Below are positions 48,929-64,000 of a DNA stretch of 64,000 nucleotides, in pieces. Source of the DNA: Acanthacorydalis orientalis (lineage: Eukaryota; Arthropoda; Insecta; Megaloptera; Corydalidae). The notes beneath the pieces are model-generated. The model had not been told where the DNA came from. It saw only the letters and a program-made list of their open reading frames with translations, and ran no database searches. Each line of letters starts with the position of its first letter. The first letter of the stretch is position 1. The stretch is from positions 15,950,255 to 16,014,254 of the forward strand of contig CM068317.1 in assembly GCA_034766995.1 (NCBI GenBank). The letters run 5' to 3'. Position numbers and translations under genes: made by a program.

Positions 48929-51653
48929 AGACCATAGATAAAGAATCTCTAGATGACAAGCTACGGGTTAAAAATCTATGGCATAAAAACGATGGATTGG
49001 GGGGGTGCGGGGTATTATTTTTGCGGACTTAATTAGATGGCACTGTCCGCGCGATATTTGTGCGGGAGGTTTGAATACTTCAAATTTGAATATTAGCGCT
49101 AATGTACATACCCATTCAGAAATGTTTAATTTTAACATATTTAATAATAATTGTAAAGTAATGAATTCGATATAAAATACGAAATTCAATACTTTAAAAT
49201 TATTACAGAATTGTGTTAAAATTAAACATTTTTGAATGCATGTGAATCTATAATAAATTTAAATTTTCTTGCGATCATACTATTGTATGATGCTATTTAC
49301 AATTAACAAAAAAGACAGTTATCTATGTAACTTATTTATTTTAAAACTATACTTAATACTAACAATAGATAATTAAACACTAATATTGAATAATTAAACA
49401 CTAATGTTAAACTATTAAACACTAATAATAAATAAATAAATACTAATAAAAAATAAACAACACTTAATAACTAAACAGCACGGTCTGGAAAAGATTTTCA
49501 AAAGTCTAGGAATATCGAAATAGCTAAAAACAACCTCAGAATTATTAATTTGAATCTGCAATATCATAAGTCGTTCACACCTGGTTTCAAAGGGATCAAT
49601 CTCAAAAGAGTCCTTAAAGTATTGATCGATGGTAAAGCAATTAATTTCCGTAATAAACAATAACCTTTTGGGCTTCTTTTCCAGAAAGACAAACACAGCA
49701 ATTTTTCTTCTTCAGTCCACCGTCTGCCTGACTGTGCCACACCCCTGACATGAAGCTATAAAAAATATACATATGTTTATTAATTTATAAACGACAATGT
49801 AAATATTTAATAATTTGAAAAATTAATACCTGTGAGGCCAACAACATTCGGGCTGTAGCAGGAAGATCTTTGACAATTAAATTCAAGTGACCTGCACTGC
49901 TTCGTAACAACACCTTTATATTTTTCTTATTTTTTGCACAAACACGTTTCAGAGTACAGATATACTTTTGTTTCTTTTTTAAAATCTTCATAAATTTTTC
50001 TGTACTCGACGTGTTTGGCATTTCTTTCCTAATATCTCTGAGATATTAGTGTTGGTTTCTAAAATAGAAATAAAATTAATAGATTTTGAATGTCAGATGT
50101 ATAAATCATGCTAAAGAATAACAACTACTTACACGAGATTTTTTAAAAGGAACAGCTACTAAAGGCGTTGCTTCGTTGCCACTCGTTTCAATCGAGTTTG
50201 TATGGAGTGTGGCAATTTCTGACGGTTCCTCCAAAGTTGCGATCTAAAATATACATGTATTATATCATATAATATTGTACTATTTTGAATTACTAAATTA
50301 ACTTATACCACCAGTGTTTCCATTCAAAATAATAACAGACACACTGCAGATGTGGCTACAATTTGAATGTTTATAATAGAATTTTTTATAATTTTACAAA
50401 ATAAATTATAATATTAAAGTTGTGAATACTTACATTTACTGGCAGATCGATCTCATCTGCAATGGTAGGAGCGATCGGTGTTTCCATTGTGCTGGTCGAT
50501 GGAAACACTGCAGACGGTACCTAAAATTTAAATAGTACTTATTATACAAATGTTTATCGCTACTCAAAAACAAATTAGGTACTTTCGGATCATTGTATCT
50601 CACATAGCATAATTTTTAAAAATTGTTATTTTTCAAAAACCGTATCTAATAAACCACTTTATTTATTTTTAACAGATGTAGATGATGTTAACAAATAGAG
50701 AACATTTTATACCTGTCTCTCCAAGCACAAAGAGGGGACGGCTGATCTATTTAAGTGGCTTTGTAGGAAATTGGTAAAGTCGCTTATTTTAAAATGATGG
50801 CTACATAATCTCATCATTTTTTATGCAGCATCAGCATGGTCTTCACCAATTCCCATTGCTTGAAGCCATAGTTGTGCTCTACGATACAAACAGAATTACA
50901 CATAAATAACTATTAACAATGAATGTTAATAAAATTAAAATTTAACTCACCTTCTTTTCGTCCTTGGGCAATAAAATAATTTATCCCTCGGGCCATCGCA
51001 AGTGTAACAGGCACGCCGAGCAAAATTCATTCTCACAAAGTGTGCAAACAGCGATAATAAACAATATTAAACAGACGAAATTGTAAACATTGTTTTGCAA
51101 AGAATGCAATTTTTGTTCGACCAATCAGAGGCATTTATATTTGTTCATGTTCTCTGCCAATAGTAAAACGATACATAAAATGACTTACAAATCGAACAAG
51201 TAACGCCATCTAACTATGTCCGCAAAACTAAATAGCATGCTCATATTTTGCTGTTACTTTGACCGGCCTGCGCAAGACTGACTTATCTTTCTATTTCAGG
51301 ATAGAACACTTATAATAAATTGTAAAACAGAAAGAAGTACTAATGAACACTTAATAAGTCACTTACTGAAATAGTTATAGCAGTACTATATACATCAACA
51401 TATCTGACATATCTTGTTAAATATTGTAGTATTATCGAATTAATTTAATTACAAAGATTTAAAATAAAAAAATGTATAATAGTATAATGACGTCTGTTGG
51501 TCCGAAATTTCATTTTTAGTTTGTTTTGTTAAAACATGGAAAATTGACAAATAATTTATACCAAGTTACAATGTTGTCATTTATACAACTTATGTCTTGA
51601 ACCATTAGTCGTACAGTTTCATACACATAGATGAAGTAACTTTATCTATGGTC
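48929..51653 (-). mobile_element. P-element-like transposon, copy 2, internally deleted
   Basis: The proposed ends AGACCATAGATAAAG (48929) and its inverse (51653) enclose a decayed THAP transposase gene. Subterminal 19-bp inverted repeats lie at 49023-49041 and 51205-51223 (GCGGAC..TTAGATGGC). An AT-rich palindrome shared by copies 1 and 3 is at about 49110-49250. Target duplication was not seen, so the exact ends are uncertain. It fills most of the spacer between Ogg1 and TFIIE beta. Confidence 0.78.
49580..51030 (-). pseudogene. P-element-like (THAP9-type) transposase gene, truncated
   Basis: Six minus-strand exons with canonical splice sites: 51030-50951, 50878-50713, 50520-50434, 50243-50133, 50058-49830, 49755 to about 49580. 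The first two give a THAP zinc finger: Cys8 and Cys11 (CYTC), then 40 residues to Cys-x2-His (CSHH), with the conserved Trp (LWLQAMG) and AVPSL. Exons 3-4 are a Ser/Thr/Pro-rich linker. Exon 5 is a Lys-rich coiled-coil-like stretch ending LPATARMLLASQ. Exon 6 is the P-type block RRWTEEEKLLCLSFWKRSPK, then LRKLIALPS. The RNase H catalytic region is absent. Breaks: TAA in exon 2 (in the ADAA..KMM stretch), a frame change in exon 5 and a stop late in exon 6. Confidence 0.82.
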
Positions 51654-51817
51654 TGACTCCTCTGATTTTAACTATTAACAGAGATCTACTTTATGTACGA
51701 CATAGAGTATTTATCTGTTATCTATGAAATATGTCACCTATGTCACTATCTTGTCAAGAAGTGAATTGAAAAGGAATTAAGAAATTCATACTTTATGTTT
51801 TGAATTATTTGATAATT

Positions 51818-58957
<7,140 letters not shown>

Positions 58958-58973
58958 AATATATGTATATGTG

Positions 58974-59026
<53 letters not shown>

Positions 59027-60705
59027 TAATTGTAATGTCTTAAATTTTATATAAAATATAATTATTTTTTAAATTTATTCTTTTTTTATATTATGATCTG
59101 TGTGGTGTCAAGATATGAATACAATTATATGCAAAAACAATATTGTTTGGTGCAACAGAAATATAGTTTGAATACAAAACAGGGTATATTTGCAATTGTA
59201 ATTTTTTTTATATGGAATGTACCTTTTATTTCAATCTTCACTATAAATTCATTAGGCCACTTGTCAAGTTTTTTGCTATAACTGTTTTTACAAAAAGCTT
59301 GACAAACTTTTCTATAATTTTAAATATGTCCTGAAACAGCAATAGAGGAAATATATATGTACTTATAGCAAAATGAATGATATTGTACAAATTAATATCT
59401 CATACATTTTGATTTAAAAATTATAATATATATATATATATAATGAAAATAATTATAATAATTTTTCATTAATGTAAAATTAGTGCTTAATAACGAATAT
59501 ACAATTTACAATTAATTACAAATCTATGATGATAAGTGCTATAAAATACTATAATTGTAGTGGATCATACCAAAATTTGAGTGCCTTCATGTAAATAAAG
59601 AAAAAAAAAATCACCATTATAATCATATGTATGTAAAGATTGACCACCTCATATGAACAACAGAGCTTTGTGACTACATATATAACTATAAACTTTGAAT
59701 TTCCATAGCTAAAACATATGTAGTCAGCATTAAAATATACTTGACGTTTAATATTTATAAAATTAAAATTTATTTTCATTTGTTGTTTTTTTTTAAATTA
59801 TATTTCACTTTCAAAAGTTATTAAATATAGGTATTATATAGTACTTTCATTTTTATTATGAATTTATTTTATTTGAGTAGTCTAATTTGTGGTTTCATGT
59901 TAAAAAGAAATCTAAATAATGGTATTACTTTACCATTTGAAAACAGAAATTGAAAAAAAAACTTTGTAAATCTATTTTATTATATCAGTAATAAAGGAAA
60001 AATAATATTGAAAATCCAAATCAGCTGAAAATAATACCAAAATTACTATTTTGAAAATTTGTTTTAATTTTATGTCAAATGTAAAACTATATTTAAAAGA
60101 ATGGTTTGTAATGAATTAATAAGTATACAGAAGTGTCAAATGAGCTGTTCTTAAAATAAAACTGAATCACTAAAATTAATAAAATTGAATCATTGGTATA
60201 AACAAAGTATAAAGTAAACAAAACTATTTTGAATACAATCTCATCTGAGGCAATTTTTTATGTTATGCATTGTATTTTCAAATTTTGGTACACAATATTG
60301 CGCCACGAAATATCGTTTTTTCCACATACGATCATTCACACTTAATTACTTTATGCATTCATATTGATATAATTTTAACATAAATGGAAATATTTGAATC
60401 AAATACAAGTGATTGACCAGCAGTAATTTTAATACTTGTCACTTGATGCTGTTAAAGATTTAAAAAGAGACTAAATGGGGATTGAACAATTGAACCTAAG
60501 ACATTAATTACAGAGTATATCACATAGATAAAAAAAGCTCAAAGGTATATCAGAAGTAGGTATATAAAGCAGGTATATCAGGAGATTCAAGAGTATATTC
60601 AAGAGTATATCAAATGAACTTTGTTAGTTATGTTGTAATCTATGAAGATATTATAGATTACAACATATTCAAGTATTTACTTTGGCCATATTATTTTAGA
60701 ATGTG

Positions 60706-60753
<48 letters not shown>

Positions 60754-61219
60754 CAGACTGGTCAAAGTAATATAGGAAAACGGATTTGAAAAAAAAAACA
60801 AAATTGTAAATCTTATCAAATCATTAATATCTAATTGTACAGATTTAGTGTGGAATTAATTTATTGAAATAAAAGAATATGACGATGACAAGTCGAGCCT
60901 CACATATCAAACTGAATTCGTGAGTACTGTCGGAAATGCCATTACTATGTTGAAAATATGCTACCAATTGTTTCAAATACAGCAAACATATTGAAGCAAT
61001 TATCTGATATTATCCAACACTGCTGTAGATTTTTCCTTTTTATATAAACCATAATGAAATCATGAAGTTATGCATAATTAAAGATGTTTGCTTTATTTCA
61101 ATATCATGGTACTGTAAATGTGAAAATAGAAAATTGGTACATATTATCCAGAATAGCAAGAAAATTATTAAAATTAAATCAATAATCTACACAGTTCATT
61201 CATTATTGAATTGTAATAT
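58958..61219. other. Intergenic stretch between TFIIE beta and the PSMG2 side
   Basis: TA microsatellites lie at 58978-59022 and 60707-60751, and a perfect hairpin with 14-bp arms at 60630-60666. At 60754-60772 a word close to CAGGCCGGTCAAAGTAAC echoes the 5' part of the P-like copy at 51265-51284. Otherwise nothing was recognised. Confidence 0.6.
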
Positions 61220-61800
61220 TACAGATTTAAATTAATAACTTTGGGGTTGTTTTAGCTATTTCGATATTTCTAGATTTTTGAAAATATTTTCCAAACTGTG
61301 CTCATTAGTTATTAAATTTTCTTTATTTTTTATTTACTATTAATATTTATTTATAATTAGTATTTGTTATTTATTGTTAGTATTAAATATTTTTAAAAAT
61401 AAATGTTATATAGACAACTGTCTTGTTTGTAAATTGTAAAAAGCACTACAGTAATATAGTTACAAAAAAAAAAATTATATTGATGTCCATCCAGAAATGT
61501 TTAATTATTTTTACAATATAAATAATTTTAAATTTAATGAATTTCATGTTTTATATCAAATTCTTTATTTTAGAATTATTATAAAATTGTATTTAAATTA
61601 AACATTTTTGAATGAAAATGCATATCGCGCTAATATTCAAATTTCAAGTATTTAAATCTCACGTACAAATATCACGGAGACAACGCCATCTATTTCTATC
61701 TTGTGCACTGAATAATCTTCTCCCTCCTACGAACATTCGTTTTCGTGCCAAAGACTTTATGTGTAACTTATCATCTAGACCCCACATGTACGTAGTATAC
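61220..61800 (+). mobile_element. P-element-like family, copy 3 (3' end part)
   Basis: The reverse complement aligns with copy 2 from about 48950 to 49560: shared words include ATCGAAATAGCTAAA, the AT-rich palindrome (TTAAACATTTTTGAATG), GATATTTGTACG-type sequence, the TAGATGGCG subterminal repeat and CTAGATGA. Its high-coordinate end is about 150 bp upstream of the PSMG2 start. No coding sequence is kept. Confidence 0.78.
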
Positions 61801-61951
61801 TCTGTACTATTTTTTTGCTCTAAGAATATTTATGGTTCAGATTTACAAAAACACCTAAAAAAAACAATCATAAATAACTACAAGTCATCATATTAATTTT
61901 TATTTTTAAAAAAATACAATTATATTTTACATAAAACAGGTTGTAATTAAA

Positions 61952-62686
61952 ATGTTGAATTTGATAAAAAAGGTTGATTTAGCAGGCTATACGTTAATAG
62001 TGCCTTCTGTATCTGTTGGAAATGTTGGACAACTAACAGTAGATTTGTTAATAAACAGTTTACAAATGGAAAAAATAGGAACAATTTGGGATTCGGAAAT
62101 AATACCCATCTTAGGAGCAGATCCATACACAAATTCATGCAATGTTAGTATTTCTTGTGAATTGTATATTTCATCGGCAAAAAAATTGGCTGCACTGCAG
62201 ATAAGATCTGGTTTATACAGAAACAGTAAAAGGTTTCTAAATAAATTATCAAAAATAATAAATGAGCACCAATTTTCAAACGTAATAATCATTACGAGTT
62301 GTTTCGCATATGAACAACACTATATTAAATCTTCTCAATTCCGATATATTGCTAACGAATTAATGTTGAAAGAGTATGATGCAAAATTAAATTCGCTTGA
62401 TTGGCAACGATTTGAAAATCAATTACAGAATTGTAAATATGATGATATTAAACTAAATGGAGGTGGGTTTGGAATCAAATTATTTCAAGAGCTTGACAAA
62501 GAAAGAATTAAATGTTTGTTAGTAATGAAATACTGTTCCGAAGGAGATAATATACCAGACGCTGTATTAATACTAAACTACCTTAATAAATTCATCGAAA
62601 TATTTGAAGATATTTATCAACAAATCTGTTACCCTTCTTCATGGAATTTATTATTTGGTAGTCCTCCTCCAATTGGAATATATTAG
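61952..62686 (+). CDS. PSMG2: Proteasome assembly chaperone 2
   Basis: This 244-residue protein (human 264) pairs with PSMG1 to template the assembly of the 20S proteasome alpha ring in cytosol and nucleus, then is degraded. The family blocks are all present: AGYTLIVPSVSVGNVGQL (residues about 11-28), SAKKLAALQIRS, NVIIITSCFAYEQ, SQFRYIANELM, GGGFGIKLFQEL, KYCSEGDNIPDAVLIL and the C-terminal SSWNLLFGSPPP. The ATG at 61952 fits the family N-terminus. An AG at 61940 just upstream could be an acceptor of a 5' UTR intron. No coding intron is seen. An AATAAA lies near 62768. Confidence 0.95.
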   Translation: MLNLIKKVDLAGYTLIVPSVSVGNVGQLTVDLLINSLQMEKIGTIWDSEIIPILGADPYTNSCNVSISCELYISSAKKLAALQIRSGLYRNSKRFLNKLSKIINEHQFSNVIIITSCFAYEQHYIKSSQFRYIANELMLKEYDAKLNSLDWQRFENQLQNCKYDDIKLNGGGFGIKLFQELDKERIKCLLVMKYCSEGDNIPDAVLILNYLNKFIEIFEDIYQQICYPSSWNLLFGSPPPIGIY

Positions 62687-63934
62687 TTATATATATATAT
62701 ATAAAATGTTTGATGTAAAAGCAAGGTTTTTCATTAATTTAAATATATTTATGTAATTAATTGAAAATAAAATAACTTTTAACTATACAAATGAATAAAA
62801 TTTACTATTTATAAAACTAAGAACTATATTAGCTCTTTGGTCCATGCTAGACTGATTTGAAATAACTATTTAGTGTGGGAGATGTTTTGCCATTACAAGT
62901 ACCAATAAAAATAAATAATATATAATACCACTTTGAAATATTTTATACCATGTTTTCTACTTTAAAAATAAATACAGTTACCTAAGAATTTACAATTATA
63001 ATGTAAAAAAAATCATATTTTACATTGAATGCACTGATTGCATTACTTTTTATTAAACCAAATCTAGTGAACACAAAATTGAATAATTAAATTATACATC
63101 AAAAGTTATCAATAAAAAAACAAATTTTATTTATATGAAATTAAAAGAACTGATTACATTTATAATTTAAGAAATCATTTTATTTTTTAAAAAATTAAAA
63201 TATAGATTTCCGTGACAACAATTAATGATAATAATGCAAAAGGTAACAATTGTGAAACTTTTCTAGTGTATCAATTAGATGTACCATGAATAAAAATTTA
63301 AAATAGATTAAAATAAGTATGATGAATATAAATGAAAAATGAATAACAATTTGCATTAGTTATTTACAATAGACTTATATAAAAACTTTTATAATTTATT
63401 TTCTTTAAATAACAACTGCTATATTTAATTATAAAATATCAAACAGGAAAATGTTATTATACTAGGACTTGCTTAGGGGAGTGTTTTTGGTATAAGCACT
63501 TTTGCTTAAAAAAGCAATAAATATCACAAACTTATTGAATGTTTTTGTTTAGGTCGATAAATGTATGTCAAGGTACGACATGAGGTACTTAAAAGCATAT
63601 GTAACCAGAAATTGTTGAAATTAGGCAGATTTTTTTCCAACACGTACAAATGCCTCAACCGATGACCTGGTGTTATTGGTTGCGGCAAGTTGTTGAATCA
63701 GAGAATTAAACAACTGATCCCTCAAAAACGATTGTTCTCACTCATTGAAAGACAGTATAAATTAAGAAGGGTGTGGAGATAAGAAATATACAAGAAAATT
63801 GAAGGGAATATTAGAAAAGAGAACATAACTAATAGATATTCTTTACTACTAAGGAGGCTTTAAGAACGAGACCAAACTCCGGTATTTGGGGGCAGCGAAG
63901 TGATTGAGTTTCAGTCGGTGACTTCTGCGCGGAA
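62687..63934. other. Downstream AT-rich stretch
   Basis: It starts with the PSMG2 3' UTR. No gene was recognised. The last 400 bp are less AT-rich, suggesting the approach of a different element or gene beyond the window. Confidence 0.6.
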
Positions 63935-64000
63935 CGCACTGCGCATAGAAAAACACGTGACCGAGGTGTTTTAACCAGTCTTTTTTCTATGCGCAGTGCG
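63935..64000. repeat. Inverted repeat at window edge
   Basis: CGCACTGCGCATAGAAAAA at 63935-63953 and its perfect inverse at 63982-64000 enclose 28 bases. The right arm touches the window end, so the true arm length is unknown. Confidence 0.9.

Noticed and set aside
60754..60772. 5' end of P-like copy 3
   Set aside because: The similarity to 51265-51284 is about 18 bases only, too short to extend the copy across the intervening unmatched sequence.
61987..62292. 101-codon minus-strand frame inside PSMG2
   Set aside because: It is antisense to a clearly conserved coding exon.

Overview
The window is AT-rich animal DNA with canonical GT/AG introns. It is most likely from an insect: the genes are insect-like, and the mariner, piggyBac, P-like, Copia and Gypsy remnants fit insects. 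Hymenoptera is a guess from base composition and transposon flavour, not something the sequence proves. No prokaryotic operon, CRISPR array or rRNA was seen.

Positions 1-17400 are almost entirely mobile-element debris. In order they hold: the 3' part of a Copia element with its right LTR; a possible Harbinger remnant; a mariner fragment; a plus-strand Gypsy element lacking its reverse transcriptase core; a 1-kb fold-back element with tRNA-like segments in both arms; and a decayed minus-strand Gypsy element.

Four host genes could be rebuilt exon by exon, with every splice phase closing. (1) A secreted pancreatic-lipase-like enzyme with a PLAT domain, minus strand, 12 exons, 35520 down to 17480. 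(2) 8-oxoguanine DNA glycosylase (Ogg1), minus strand, 6 exons, 47505 down to 36218. (3) TFIIE beta, plus strand, 6 exons, 51818 to 58957. (4) Proteasome assembly chaperone 2 (PSMG2), plus strand, one coding exon, 61952 to 62686. Ogg1 and TFIIE beta are divergent, with about 4.3 kb between their start codons. The genes act in unrelated housekeeping or digestive roles and form no pathway.

The introns are full of transposons: four mariner-family copies and two Helitron-like ends in or near the lipase 3' half, piggyBac, two Tc1 remnants, a non-LTR endonuclease remnant, a pogo-like MITE and long TA microsatellites.

The most notable find is a decayed P-element-like family. Its best copy (about 48929-51653, minus strand) keeps six spliceable exons of a THAP-domain transposase. 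Three copies lie within roughly 130-165 bp of the start codons of Ogg1, TFIIE beta and PSMG2. A second notable set is three short mariners (922-931 bp) that have all lost the DNA-binding half of the transposase but have different deletion junctions.
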